From contig NZ_POTC01000012.1 of the NCBI RefSeq assembly GCF_002906255.1, positions 1 to 64,000 of the forward strand: a stretch of 64,000 bases of DNA, given 5' to 3'. The notes under the pieces are model-generated. The model made no database searches, had not been told where the DNA came from, and worked only from the letters and a program-made list of their open reading frames with translations. Below, in pieces: positions 36,901 through 46,249 of the stretch; positions within the stretch are counted from its first letter, which is position 1, and each line of letters opens with the position of its first letter. The position numbers were made by a program, and so were the translations under genes. The stretch is from Novacetimonas maltaceti. Lineage in GTDB: Bacteria > Pseudomonadota > Alphaproteobacteria > Acetobacterales > Acetobacteraceae.

Positions 36901-38458
36901 CATGCTGGCATCCGCGGGGATGCTGGCGTCATGGTTCGGGTTGCAGGCGCGTGACCGCCGCATCCATTTCAACGTGACGGATACCCTTCCATCGCAAGGC
37001 AACGCGGTGGCCATCGGACCGGGTCTGCCGGGACCGTGGGGGGCCGTGCCGGCGGGGCCGGAACTGGCGGCCGTGCCAAACCCGCATGACAGGTTCGGCA
37101 CGACACTGGTGGTGACCGGGCGCAGCATGGCGGAGGTCAGGATCGCGGCCCGGGCGCTTGCCCTTGGGGCCGAACATGACGCGGTGGGCGCGCACGCGCT
37201 AGCCCCGGTCCTCAATCCCCCCGCCCGGCAGCCCTATGATGCCCCCGGACTGGTGCGCACCGACCGGCCCGTCACCTTTGGCGAACTGGTCTCGACCGCA
37301 TCCCTGCGCACCCACGGCCTGATGTCCGGGACGCTCCAGGTGCCGATCTCCCTGCCGCCGGACCTGCGGTCATGGCGTTCAAGGCCGTTCATGGCGCGCC
37401 TGCAACTCCGCGCGCCCGAAGACGGGGTGCTGGACCGTGCGAAATCGCATGTCAGCGTGACGCTCAACGGGACATACCTGCATTCCTACCCGCTGGTGCC
37501 GTGGTCGCTCAACCCGTTCCGCGCACGTGGCGCGCCGGTGGAACATGACCTGGAACTGCCGGTCTGGAAGATGTCGCAGCATAACGAACTGCGCCTGTAT
37601 TTCGATGTCCAGCCCCGGCACATGACGGAACAGGCGGCCATCGCCTCGCCCGATGTGGTCGAACTCGACCCGTCCTCGACGATGGATTTTTCGAAGTCGC
37701 GCCATTTCGCGGTGCTGCCGGATATCACGATGTTCGCGACCGCGGCCTTTCCCTTCTCCCGCATGGCGGACCTGTCGGAAACGACCGTGCTGCTGCCGCC
37801 GCACCCGGCGGCGGAGACCGTTGCGACATTCCTTGACCTGATGGGCTTTGCCGGGGCCATCAGCAGCTATCCCGTGACGGGCGTGGATGTCCGCACCACC
37901 GATATGCCGGTTGACGGGTCGATCACGGGCGATGTGCTGGTGGTCTCCACGCTGGACGGACTGGGCAACGCGCGGGCGGCCCTTGCCAATGCGGGGTATG
38001 TGCGTCACCGCTCCCTCCTCGAGCGTGTCGGGGCGCGGGTGATGCACCCGGACCGGGGCGCTGCCCCGCCGTCCTATGACCTGGCGGAAGGGGCGGTGGT
38101 GGCCGCGCAGTCGCCGTTCGTTGCGCACCGTTCCGTGGTTGCGGTGCTGGGGGCGACACCCGCCGCGCTGTCGGCCATGGTCCATGACCTGCGTGACCCG
38201 GCGCACATGGCGCGTTTCCAGGGGGATATGGTGATCCGCCACGGGGACCGCCTGGATGATTACCGCACCGGGGGGGTCTATACCGTGGGGAACATGCCGG
38301 CATGGATGCTGCCGGACTGGTACCTTGGCGGCCATCCGCTGCTGCTGTGCGTGCTTGGGGTCATGGCCGCACTGTGCGGAACGTCATGCGCCATGAAACT
38401 GCTGGGCGCACGCAGCAGGCGGCGCATCCTGAACGATGACCTGACGGGCGACCTGTAA
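33992..38458 (+). CDS. bcsAB: Fused cellulose synthase BcsA-BcsB (catalytic and periplasmic subunits)
   Basis: This protein of about 1,488 aa polymerises UDP-glucose into cellulose. The BcsA half shows the GT2 motifs: DVYVPTYNED, ILDDGRRPAF, FDCDHVP (DxD, about residues 217-219), TEDAH (about 313-315) and QRVRW (about 350-354), with the glycan channel helices, then a PilZ domain with RRRNHR and DVSMGG (about 582-587) that binds cyclic-di-GMP. From about residue 740 the BcsB half begins with a membrane segment (VMLAVLFVLSGGAWGACA), followed by carbohydrate-binding domains and a C-terminal anchor. The fusion is typical of Komagataeibacter. ATG 33992 (MIWRLLKSP) fits the family; 33965 is an alternative. 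Absence of bcsZ, ccpAx and bcsD nearby marks the third locus. Confidence 0.95.
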   Translation: MIWRLLKSPFVSGVLFALLMAVVCLTYLPPDRQAFVAIGGAVLFFLVRRHNERWSRCFLMVLSLVVSGRYLVWRFTSTLDLDGALQTILVLALAIGEIYTTIRVGFTYFQLAWPLRRQIHPLPDDPATWPVIDVYVPTYNEDISIVRTTVLGCLSLDWPADKLNVYILDDGRRPAFRDFAMQVGAGYINRAQNMHAKAGNLNHAISVTTGDIIAIFDCDHVPVRGFLKKTVGWMIADPNLALLQTPHHFYSPDPFRRNMSRGMEVPPESNLFYGLLQDGNDFWNATFFCGSCALLRRKAITSINGFATETVTEDAHTALRMQRKGWGTGYLREPLAAGLETETLLLQVGQRVRWARGMFQMLRLDNPLFGRGLRLTQRICYMAAATNYFFAMPRIMFLMAPLAYLFLGVTMIAASPYELAVYALPHLFHTTMTMSRLQGRWRYSFWSEIYESMLAPFLVRMTFVTMIAPHKGSFNVTDKGGLLDRERFDWRASYPGVIMAVILVVGLFSGIWAAIAHYHETLVFRAMAVNSIWVLFSLIIVLGGVAAARETRQRRRNHRVAATLPFSLADGAGGVFACRSVDVSMGGCQLDVPAGLPVEVGQVVSLGWSLVTGPVTMRATVIARREGRLHLQWIIPGIAAERQVVGLVFGRDDAWAQWSDFPPDRPLRSLYLLVVSICALFRPYPRAEAATPVPQAAEKKAPPEEKLPARQLVIPPDQKVTMRNVGTMVMLAVLFVLSGGAWGACAAQATQGADIAAGRDNPVVAIDDAHMTVADVDEVSRQPVTRTRTLAEIRPGEEMVLRAGAPLQGLIAKVGRDVIITAAHLDVSGTARMGSAAGHAAVAVSINNQDVGVICPAADGSFGPVDLPVSTMFLDTRNRINFRLFMRGPQPSGYPAPACGPDARGPTGTVAQVTDPATRITISPQSTLTLTTVSLVPHRLLSALPYPVLDPDAAQAPVVTFVMPGLSDPDMLASAGMLASWFGLQARDRRIHFNVTDTLPSQGNAVAIGPGLPGPWGAVPAGPELAAVPNPHDRFGTTLVVTGRSMAEVRIAARALALGAEHDAVGAHALAPVLNPPARQPYDAPGLVRTDRPVTFGELVSTASLRTHGLMSGTLQVPISLPPDLRSWRSRPFMARLQLRAPEDGVLDRAKSHVSVTLNGTYLHSYPLVPWSLNPFRARGAPVEHDLELPVWKMSQHNELRLYFDVQPRHMTEQAAIASPDVVELDPSSTMDFSKSRHFAVLPDITMFATAAFPFSRMADLSETTVLLPPHPAAETVATFLDLMGFAGAISSYPVTGVDVRTTDMPVDGSITGDVLVVSTLDGLGNARAALANAGYVRHRSLLERVGARVMHPDRGAAPPSYDLAEGAVVAAQSPFVAHRSVVAVLGATPAALSAMVHDLRDPAHMARFQGDMVIRHGDRLDDYRTGGVYTVGNMPAWMLPDWYLGGHPLLLCVLGVMAALCGTSCAMKLLGARSRRRILNDDLTGDL

Positions 38459-38462
38459 TACA

Positions 38463-41400
38463 ATGAGTCTGACCATGCTTGATGGGCCTTTTGTCCCGTG
38501 TCGCGTTTCCGTACCGTCCGCCCGCCGCCCCGTGGCATGGATGTGGGGGGGCATTGCGCTTGCCGGGGCCGTGTGCCTGTGCACGCCACCCGCATCCGCG
38601 CAGACGCCGGTGCGCTATGCCGAAGGCATCCTCGACCAGCAGATAGAGGAAGGGGCCTTCTGGATCCACCATGGGAACGATACGCACGCCCTGCATGCGC
38701 TTGAGCGCGCGTTGCGGATCGAGCCGGACAATCTGGAGGCGCGCCTCATGCTGGGCGCGGTTCAGGTGCACCAGAACGACCTTCCCGCGGCCCGTGCCAC
38801 ATTGCAGGCATTGCAGGCGCAGGGGGCGACGGCGCAGGCCGCGATGCTGCGTGGCTGGATCGGGCAGCCCCCCATCGACCCTGCCGCGCTTGCGAATGCC
38901 CGTGCCGTGGCCGACCATGGCAAGCCACTGCAGGCGACGCTGGCCTATCGCGCCGTTTTCCGCGACGCGCACCCGCTGCCGGAACAGGAACTGGAATATG
39001 ACCGGGTCCTGTCGGGGTCGCTTCTGGGATATGCCGAGGCCACGCAGCGACTGCGTGCGCTTGGCGCGCTGCTGCCGCACGACCTTGAGGTGCGCATGGC
39101 CCTTGCGCAGGCGCTGAGCTATCGCCCGGCCTCCCGCCCCGCCGCCATCGAGGACATGCGCACACTGGCCACGTCATCCGCGACGCCGGACTTTATCCGT
39201 GACGAGGTGATGCAGTCATGGCGCAAGACGCTGGAATGGATGGGAACGGACCCGCAGGCGGAGCCGTATTACCGCGAATGGCTGTCGCTGCATCCCGACG
39301 ATGCGGAAATGCGCGCCCGTCTGGATACGGTGCAGGCCGCACGGGTAGAGGCTGAACGCATGGCGCTGGTGGGGCGGGGGTATCATGCGCTGTCGCATGG
39401 CGATCTGGACCAGGCGGAGGCGGATTTCCACAATTCCATGCAGTCCGATACCCCCCGGCCGGAAGCGCTGGAGGGGCTGGGCCTTGTGGCGCAGCGCCGT
39501 GGGGATACAAAGGCCGCGCGTACCTTCCTGACGCAGGCGCTGGGCCTTGCGCCGGGGAACGAAGGCATCCGCGCGGCCCTTGCCGGGCTGGATGCGCCGG
39601 GCGGCGACCCGCAACTGGCGCGCATGTGGGCGCTGGTGGCGCATCACCAGTATGAGGAAGCATGGGCCATGCTGCCTGCCGTGGAAAAGGACCATGGCAG
39701 GATTGTCGACACGGTCCGGGTGCGCGCCATCATCGAACAGTCACGTCACCAGTTGGGCAGCGCGGAGGCGGCATGGCGCGAGGTGCTGCGTATGGTGCCC
39801 GGCGACATGCCTGCTGCGGCGGCCCTGTCCGACGTGCTGATCGAAGAGGGGAAGATCCGTGAGGCCGAGGGATGGGTCGCGCGGCTCAGGGCGGCGCGCT
39901 ATCCCGGCGTTACGGGGCTGGAGGCCAGTGTGCTCGGTGCCATGGCGGAGATCGAGACGGACCCGCGCAAACGTGTCCTGCTGCTGGAACAGGCGGTGCG
40001 TGATGCCCCGCGCAATGGCTGGCTGCGGCTGCATCTGGCGCAGGCCCTGCTGACACAGGGGCAGGCGACGCGTGCACGCACGCTGATGGCGCCGCTATGC
40101 GGTTCCCTGCCGAAGACGGACGAGGACATGCGCATCTGTTTCGCCTTCGCCCTGCAGGATCAGGATATGCCCCGTGCCGATGCGCTGCTGGCGCACCTGC
40201 CGCGCGCGGACATCACCGCGCAGATGGCCGATGGCGTGGCGCAGGTGATGCTGTGGCACCGGATCAGCACCCTGCCACCGCAGGATGCGCAGGCGGTTGC
40301 GATGCTGGAGAGCATGTCCGTGGTGCCTGACCCCGAAGGGACGCACGCGCGCCTGGTGGTGGATGCAATGCTCAGGCGGCATGCGTCGGCCCAGGCCACG
40401 GCCGGGGTGCTGCAACGTGCCCTGGCACAGGATGCGGGGCATGTCACGGTGAACCAGAGCCTGTCCTACGCCGGCATGTTCATGCAGATTGGCGACCCCA
40501 TGGCGGCGCAGCGGGTGCTTGATGCGCTGCCCTCCATCATGCAGGGCAGGCAGCTGACGCCTACGCAGGCGCGCGACCTGCATGACATGCGCAAGAGCCT
40601 TGCGATCGCGCAGGCCGACCATGATGACATTGATGGCCATCCCGACGCGGCGCGACGCCTGCTTGACCCGCTGCTGGCGCAAAATCCGGAGGATGCCGAC
40701 CTGCTTCTGGCCCGCGGGCGTGTCGAGGCCGCGATGCGCAGGCCCGTGGATGCGCTGGTTTATGACCGCCGGGCGCTTGCCATCCGTCCCGATGACAGGA
40801 TGGGCGAGGCCGCCCTTGCCCGGGACAGCCTTGCAGGTGGCCATGAACAGGCAGCGCGGGAGATGGCGCGCACGTTGCAGCAGGCCCACCCGCAATGGGG
40901 CGACACATGGGAAATCCAGGCCGAGATCGACGGTCTGGACGGTCGCGACCGTCGCCGCCTGCGCGATGTGCAACGTGCCCGCACACTGGACTGCACGCCC
41001 ACGCGGGACGAGGATGATTCCACCGGCCACGGGACGCGTATCGATGCAGGCTGCGCCCCGTATCGCGTGCGTGCCGCCGATGAATGGCCCGACATCAGCA
41101 CCGGTTTCGTGCCCGGCATGGGGGCAGGCATGCCGGAGGTTTACCATTACGACCCGTCCCTGACCCCGGTGCAGGCGCTGGACCGGCAGGGGGACTACCT
41201 GTCGCGTGCGCTTGGGCCACAGGCTGACGGCAATCTGGAAATCCGTGACCGTTCGGGGCAGTCGGGGCTGGGCCACATGACAGTGGTCAATATCCCCATG
41301 ACCGCCACGCTGCCGTTTTCCTCCACCCAGCACCAGTTTTCCTTTTCGGTGATGCCCAGTGTGCTGATGTCCGGGGACCCGCTGGCGTCCACGGGCACGG

Positions 41401-42272
41401 CGCTGCAATATGGCAGTGTCGCGGGTAATGGCGTGCGCTCCGGTTTCCATGTGCCTGCCGCCGTCGCGGGTGTCGCGCTGTCGGCGCATTACCAGTGGCG
41501 GTGGGTGGCGGCCGATGTCGGGTCAACCCCGCTGGGGTTTGCCACGTCCAATGTCCTTGGCGGGATCGAACTGACGCCGCACCTGACCCATGACCTGATC
41601 CTGCGCGTGACGGGGGAACGCCGCGCGGTGACCGACAGCCTTCTGGCCTATTCCGGGGCGCGGGATCCCGGCACGGGACGGATCTGGGGCGGGGTGACGC
41701 GCAACCGCGGGCATGGGCAACTGGAATGGTCGCAGCCGGGATACAACCTGTATGCCGGTGGTGGCTATGCGGTGATGCAGGGCACCAATACGGTGGCCAA
41801 TCACGAGGCCGAGGCCGGGGCAGGTGGCTCCGCCCTGGTGTGGCACCGCCATGATGCGCAGCATCTGCGCCTTGGGCTGGACCTTGTCTATTTCGGGTAT
41901 CGCCGCAATTCCTACTTCTTTACATGGGGGCAGGGGGGCTACTTCTCCCCGCATGCGTTCATGGCGGCGCTGATGCCGCTGACCTATGACGGGCATGCCG
42001 GGCGGTGGACATGGCTGTTCAAGGGCGAAGGCGGCTACCAGCATTATACCGAAAACGCGACCGCGATGTTCCCGCTGGGGGAGGGCGGGATCGCGGCAAG
42101 GCAGAAATATGCCGGGCAGTCGACCGGTGGCCTTGCGGGCAATGTCATGGCGCGCGCCATTTACCAGATGACCCCGTCATTGCGCCTTGGCGTGGAGGGG
42201 GGATATTCCCGTTCGGGAAGCTGGGATGAAGTCCACGGCATGCTCATGCTGCATTACGCGCCGGGGCACTGA
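38463..42272 (+). CDS. bcsC: Cellulose export outer-membrane porin BcsC with TPR repeats
   Basis: This 1,269-aa protein has a signal peptide (about residues 26-47, WMWGGIALAGAVCLCTPPASAQ), a long run of TPR-like helical repeats (starting GAFWIHHGNDTHALHALERALRIEPDN, up to about residue 830) and a C-terminal BcsC-type beta-barrel of roughly 330 residues (VAGVALSAHYQWRW through LRLGVEGGYSRSGSWDEVHGMLMLHYAPGH). It guides the nascent glucan through the periplasm and outer membrane. It begins 4 bp after the bcsAB stop, so translation is coupled. Confidence 0.94.
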   Translation: MSLTMLDGPFVPCRVSVPSARRPVAWMWGGIALAGAVCLCTPPASAQTPVRYAEGILDQQIEEGAFWIHHGNDTHALHALERALRIEPDNLEARLMLGAVQVHQNDLPAARATLQALQAQGATAQAAMLRGWIGQPPIDPAALANARAVADHGKPLQATLAYRAVFRDAHPLPEQELEYDRVLSGSLLGYAEATQRLRALGALLPHDLEVRMALAQALSYRPASRPAAIEDMRTLATSSATPDFIRDEVMQSWRKTLEWMGTDPQAEPYYREWLSLHPDDAEMRARLDTVQAARVEAERMALVGRGYHALSHGDLDQAEADFHNSMQSDTPRPEALEGLGLVAQRRGDTKAARTFLTQALGLAPGNEGIRAALAGLDAPGGDPQLARMWALVAHHQYEEAWAMLPAVEKDHGRIVDTVRVRAIIEQSRHQLGSAEAAWREVLRMVPGDMPAAAALSDVLIEEGKIREAEGWVARLRAARYPGVTGLEASVLGAMAEIETDPRKRVLLLEQAVRDAPRNGWLRLHLAQALLTQGQATRARTLMAPLCGSLPKTDEDMRICFAFALQDQDMPRADALLAHLPRADITAQMADGVAQVMLWHRISTLPPQDAQAVAMLESMSVVPDPEGTHARLVVDAMLRRHASAQATAGVLQRALAQDAGHVTVNQSLSYAGMFMQIGDPMAAQRVLDALPSIMQGRQLTPTQARDLHDMRKSLAIAQADHDDIDGHPDAARRLLDPLLAQNPEDADLLLARGRVEAAMRRPVDALVYDRRALAIRPDDRMGEAALARDSLAGGHEQAAREMARTLQQAHPQWGDTWEIQAEIDGLDGRDRRRLRDVQRARTLDCTPTRDEDDSTGHGTRIDAGCAPYRVRAADEWPDISTGFVPGMGAGMPEVYHYDPSLTPVQALDRQGDYLSRALGPQADGNLEIRDRSGQSGLGHMTVVNIPMTATLPFSSTQHQFSFSVMPSVLMSGDPLASTGTALQYGSVAGNGVRSGFHVPAAVAGVALSAHYQWRWVAADVGSTPLGFATSNVLGGIELTPHLTHDLILRVTGERRAVTDSLLAYSGARDPGTGRIWGGVTRNRGHGQLEWSQPGYNLYAGGGYAVMQGTNTVANHEAEAGAGGSALVWHRHDAQHLRLGLDLVYFGYRRNSYFFTWGQGGYFSPHAFMAALMPLTYDGHAGRWTWLFKGEGGYQHYTENATAMFPLGEGGIAARQKYAGQSTGGLAGNVMARAIYQMTPSLRLGVEGGYSRSGSWDEVHGMLMLHYAPGH

Positions 42273-42290
42273 ACCGGGTAACGGTGCATG

Positions 42291-42324
42291 ATTCACAGGT
42301 TTGCATGGCGGCAAACCTGTGAAT
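42291..42324 (+). terminator. Perfect 14-bp hairpin after bcsC
   Basis: ATTCACAGGTTTGC (42291-42304) and GCAAACCTGTGAAT (42311-42324) pair exactly around a 6-nt loop, 18 bp after the bcsC stop. No T-run follows directly, so either a terminator with a weak tail or a transcript-stabilising stem is possible. Confidence 0.55.
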
Positions 42325-42474
42325 GGCCTGTCTTTACTGTCTGGAAACCGGGTGCCACGGATTGAGGCGTTTTTTCCTCCGGTTCATGGAATGTCGCGCC
42401 TGATGACCGACGCGACTTTCAATGACCGGATCCGTAAAATGGGATCACACGGGCCCGTGCCATAACCGTCCAGC

Positions 42475-42972
42475 TTACCAGCATTTTCCCTTGCAGTCTG
42501 TCGAAACGACCCTGCCGTTTTTCTTCAGGACGCCTGTAGGGATGTCATAGACATAGGTCGCCATTGGCGCTCCCTTGTAGCGGAGTGGGTGGTAGGCTTC
42601 AAATGCCAGGGTTATGCTCTTGCCGGGAACGATGGTGCGTTTCGGATCCACGTTACAGTTTCCGAAATAGGCCATCGGTGTCACGGAGTGTTCGGCAACC
42701 TTGACAATGGAATACAGCGCCGGACAGACCGAGCCCCCGACATCCGTCAGCAGCAGATAATCCGCATCGGCAGTTTCGCTGATTTTTTCGACGAACATCC
42801 CGCCATCGCCATCAACTTCAGGCGTGGTGTGATGCCCATTGATCTTGAGAACATTCTCCGAGCCATCTGCGAGGCCAAAGCGGGTCTGTGCCCGGTGAAG
42901 GTCATCCGCCATGGCGGTCCCGCAGCAGAAGAGAAAACTCATTGCCAGGGAAGAAAACTTCAGAAATTTCAT
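42475..42972 (-). CDS. Hypothetical secreted protein, 165 aa
   Basis: This protein has a clear signal peptide (KFLKFSSLAMSFLFCCGTAMA) and a mature region of about 143 residues with cysteines that could form disulfides (GSVCPAL, FGNCNVD, STDCKGKCW). No family is recognised. It is convergent with the cellulose operon and might act at the cell surface, but nothing in the sequence ties it to cellulose. It is somewhat AT-richer than the neighbours. Confidence 0.6.
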   Translation of the reverse strand: MKFLKFSSLAMSFLFCCGTAMADDLHRAQTRFGLADGSENVLKINGHHTTPEVDGDGGMFVEKISETADADYLLLTDVGGSVCPALYSIVKVAEHSVTPMAYFGNCNVDPKRTIVPGKSITLAFEAYHPLRYKGAPMATYVYDIPTGVLKKNGRVVSTDCKGKCW

Positions 42973-43252
42973 GGGAAAGGCGCATCAATCATTTTGGGTG
43001 GTAAATAATACCGGCATCATGTGCATTTTCATTTCTGCCGTCAATCAAACTGTTTTCTGTACATTTTCTACATTAATAACCGGCAGGGAAAATTTATATA
43101 AAGACTGGATGGTATTGGCGGCCCATGGTCGGCATGGCAGCCGCATTTCATCGATTCGATGACGCATTTCCGTGTAATTCCCAGATATGACCGTTTCTGT
43201 CGTAACGGTGCCCCATGCTTGTGCTGTCGTCAGGATAAGGGAGACACGGCAC

Positions 43253-43459
43253 ATGACCATCGGCACCGCAGTCCAGCGCGGACACTTTGTTTACGTTTAT
43301 GACGAAAAGGGACGGCAGATGACTGTCATCCCCGCAGGCAGCCAGTCGGGGGACGGGTTAGAGGGCTATACGGGCGCAACCGTCAGCGTGCGGCGTGGCG
43401 CCTTCATTCATGTCCATGACGAACGGGGCCGCCAGGTGTCGACCATCCCGGCACGCTAG
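43253..43459 (+). CDS. Small protein with two tandem RG-F-V-DE-GRQ repeats
   Basis: This 68-aa protein consists of two near-identical halves: VQRGHFVYVYDEKGRQMTVIPAG and VRRGAFIHVHDERGRQVSTIPAR, joined by a Gly-rich linker (SQSGDGLEGYTGATVS). No signal peptide is seen. ATG 43253 has GGGAGA upstream, while a longer frame from 43187 is not supported. The duplicated beta-hairpin-like unit is compact, and function is unknown. It lies upstream of the AddB-like gene on the same strand, with 123 bp between. Confidence 0.65.
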   Translation: MTIGTAVQRGHFVYVYDEKGRQMTVIPAGSQSGDGLEGYTGATVSVRRGAFIHVHDERGRQVSTIPAR

Positions 43460-43582
43460 GCGCGGCCTGCCCGCATGGCGGCGTCAGGCGGGGCTGCCAT
43501 GCGGGATGTATCTTTTTGGGGCGTATGTATCCATGCCAGAAAGGGCGTGGATCGGTACAGAACGTGATGGGGTGACACAGTC

Positions 43583-46249
43583 GTGCAGGAACACGACGCG
43601 ACGGCCAGGCTGCCGCAAAGACGGACCGTTATCGTCCATGATCGCCATGCCATGCGGCAATGGCGCCTCAAGGCCGCCCGTGCGCGGTGGAACGGCCTTC
43701 AGGTCATGACATTCGCGCAGGCCATTGCCAGGCTGGCCGGTGGGTTTGCGCATGAGGTCGATGAAGAAACATTGCAACAGGCGGTGCGGGACACCCTGCA
43801 CGATGTGCGGCTTGTGGAACTGGCCCCCATCAGCAGCCTGCCCGGCATGGCCAGCGCGGTAACTGCGACCCTGCGGCGGGTGTGGGATGCCGGCATCGAC
43901 CTTGCGGCACGCGCGGACACCCATCCGCGCATTGCCGAAATGGCACGGATCGAGGCCGCAATCCTTGACGCCCTGCCCCCCGGTTGCCTGAGCAGGGCTG
44001 AAATGGCGCGACGGGCCTGTGCCCGCATGGTGCATGCCCCCGCGCTGCTTGGCCCGGTTGAAATCATGGGCGTGCCGGATCTTTCGCCATGCTGGCGGCC
44101 CGTTGCGCAGGCGCTTGCGGCGCATGTGCCCGTGCAATGGCATGCCGGACCGCGCCAGGCCCCCGCATGGCTGGCCGGGACGGGCATGGCAGTGGTGACC
44201 GCCGCGCCCTCCATGCCGGATGTAACGTGCTGCAGCACGGCGACACCCCACCATGAAGCCATCGAGGCGATGCGCTGGGCGCGGGCGCTTATGGCGTCCG
44301 GCCAGGCGCGGCCGGAGGACATCGCCATCGCCACCACGGGTGTGAACGCCTATGACGCAAGCTTCCTGAGCCTGCGGGCCGATGCGAATTTCGCCCTGCA
44401 CTTTGTCCACGGCCAGCCCATTACCGCGACACGGGACGGGCAGGCGGCGGCCGCGCTGGCGGATATCGTGGTGCGTGGCCTGTCACGCCAGCGACTGCGC
44501 CGCCTTGTCAGCCTGACGCAGGCCAGCGCCCCGATGCTGGCGGCCCTGCCCGAAGGGTGGATGCGTATCCTGGGCACGGCACCGCTGGCAACGCCCGATG
44601 CGTGGGCACGGTACCTGTCCGGCCTTTCGGCGGGGGACTGGCCCGATGGTACCGACCATGGCGCCACCCTGCAGGCACTGGTTGACCTGCTGCACCGTGG
44701 CGCCACGGCGGCGGGCGAAATGGGCGAACAGGTGCTGACAGGCTGTGCGCGGTTGATCTGGCGGGCGGCGCTGGCGGCAGGTCCGGCGCAGTCGGTGGAC
44801 CTGACGGTGGAAGGGATGCGGCTGGATGACAGCACGGACCCCTGCGCATCGGTCGCATGGATGCCGGCGGAGGCCCTGGCCGCATCGCCACGCCGGTTTG
44901 TCAGGCTGCTGGGCCTCAATTCCGCCCGCTGGCCCCGCAATGCGGGCGAAGACAGGCTGTTGCCCGATCACATCATTCCTTCCGCCGAACTCAACCCCAC
45001 GCCCACCGGCATGGCGGACCGGCGCGCCTTTGCCACCATCATGGCGACAACCGCCGGGCATGTGGTCCTTTCGCGCGCGCGGCGTGGCAATGACGGGCGA
45101 CTGCTGGGCCGCAGCGCCCTGTTGCGGGACTACCCGGCGGAGACCTACCTGCGGCGCAACCGCGTGCCCGCCCATGCCTATAGCGAGACGGACCGGCTGA
45201 CCGCACGTCGGGGGGAATTCGCCCGCACGCCACAGGCCCGTTCCGCCACGGCCTGCTGGCATGACTGGCAGCGCGCCGATATCACGCCGCATGACGGACT
45301 GCTCCGCGCGGAACATCCGGTCATGCAGGCCATCATGCAGCGCACGCAGTCCGCCAGTTCGCTGCGCCTGCTGCTGCGTAACCCGCTGGGTTTCATGTGG
45401 CGTTACGGGCTGGGCCTGAATGCGGCGCAGGAAGGGCAGGACAGCCTGATGCCCGACGCCATGGCCGTGGGCAACCTTGTCCACGCCACGATGGAACATG
45501 CCCTTCGGCTCACGACGCGGGAGGCAGCGGCAAATCCAGACCATGACACCGTTGTGGAGCAGGCCCTTGCCGCCGCGGCGGAGGAATGGCAGCGCGAAAA
45601 TGCCACGCCACCCCGGCTGCTATGGCACCACCTGCTCGATACCGTGCGTACCATGGCACGATGGGGCCTGCGTGTGACATGCAAAAACGCCACGGGTGGC
45701 TGCTCCTACGCCGAAGTGCCGTTTGGCGGCATTGCCACCGACCGGGACAGGCAGGCGGCGTGGGATGCGGCACAGCCGGTCCCGGTTGCCGATACCGGGT
45801 TCTTCATCAACGGGTATATCGACCGTCTGGACATCTCCGCCGATGGGCGGCAGGCCTGGGTGTACGATTACAAGACAGGCCGGGCGGCAGGGGGCGGGAC
45901 CGTGCTGAAAGGCGGCGCCGAACTGCAGCGGTGCCTGTATGCCTTTGCCGTGCGGGCATTGCTTGGTCCCCGTGTGCAGGTGGATGCAACCCTGCTTTAC
46001 CTGCGCGATGAAACCGTCCTGCGGCTGGATGATCCCCACCAGGCCATGGCGGACCTGACCACCTACCTGCGGGCCGCGCGCCGGACCATGCTTGCGGGCC
46101 ATGCCCTGATCGGCCCCGATAGCGGGGGGGATTATGACGACATGCGCCTGTGCCTGCCTGCCGGGCTGGACGCCTACCGCAAGCGCAAGGAGGCGCAGGC
46201 CAACATGATTCTGGGTGATGACGCCATTGCAGTGTGGGAGGCCCCCTGA
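43583..46249 (+). CDS. AddB-like PD-(D/E)XK nuclease with degenerate helicase domain
   Basis: This 888-aa protein resembles AddB-type subunits: an N-terminal degenerate UvrD-like region without a Walker A (RRTVIVHDRHAMRQW, FAQAIARLAGG), and a C-terminal RecB-like nuclease with GNLVHATMEH (about residue 628), GYIDRLDIS and VYDYKTG (about 759). Canonical AddB proteins are longer and carry a four-Cys iron-sulfur site around the nuclease; I see only one Cys after it, so the cluster is probably absent. The start GTG 43583 is uncertain (ATG 43652 is possible). It overlaps the helicase gene by 1 bp (TGATG). Together they form a helicase-nuclease for double-strand DNA end processing. Confidence 0.8.
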   Translation: MQEHDATARLPQRRTVIVHDRHAMRQWRLKAARARWNGLQVMTFAQAIARLAGGFAHEVDEETLQQAVRDTLHDVRLVELAPISSLPGMASAVTATLRRVWDAGIDLAARADTHPRIAEMARIEAAILDALPPGCLSRAEMARRACARMVHAPALLGPVEIMGVPDLSPCWRPVAQALAAHVPVQWHAGPRQAPAWLAGTGMAVVTAAPSMPDVTCCSTATPHHEAIEAMRWARALMASGQARPEDIAIATTGVNAYDASFLSLRADANFALHFVHGQPITATRDGQAAAALADIVVRGLSRQRLRRLVSLTQASAPMLAALPEGWMRILGTAPLATPDAWARYLSGLSAGDWPDGTDHGATLQALVDLLHRGATAAGEMGEQVLTGCARLIWRAALAAGPAQSVDLTVEGMRLDDSTDPCASVAWMPAEALAASPRRFVRLLGLNSARWPRNAGEDRLLPDHIIPSAELNPTPTGMADRRAFATIMATTAGHVVLSRARRGNDGRLLGRSALLRDYPAETYLRRNRVPAHAYSETDRLTARRGEFARTPQARSATACWHDWQRADITPHDGLLRAEHPVMQAIMQRTQSASSLRLLLRNPLGFMWRYGLGLNAAQEGQDSLMPDAMAVGNLVHATMEHALRLTTREAAANPDHDTVVEQALAAAAEEWQRENATPPRLLWHHLLDTVRTMARWGLRVTCKNATGGCSYAEVPFGGIATDRDRQAAWDAAQPVPVADTGFFINGYIDRLDISADGRQAWVYDYKTGRAAGGGTVLKGGAELQRCLYAFAVRALLGPRVQVDATLLYLRDETVLRLDDPHQAMADLTTYLRAARRTMLAGHALIGPDSGGDYDDMRLCLPAGLDAYRKRKEAQANMILGDDAIAVWEAP

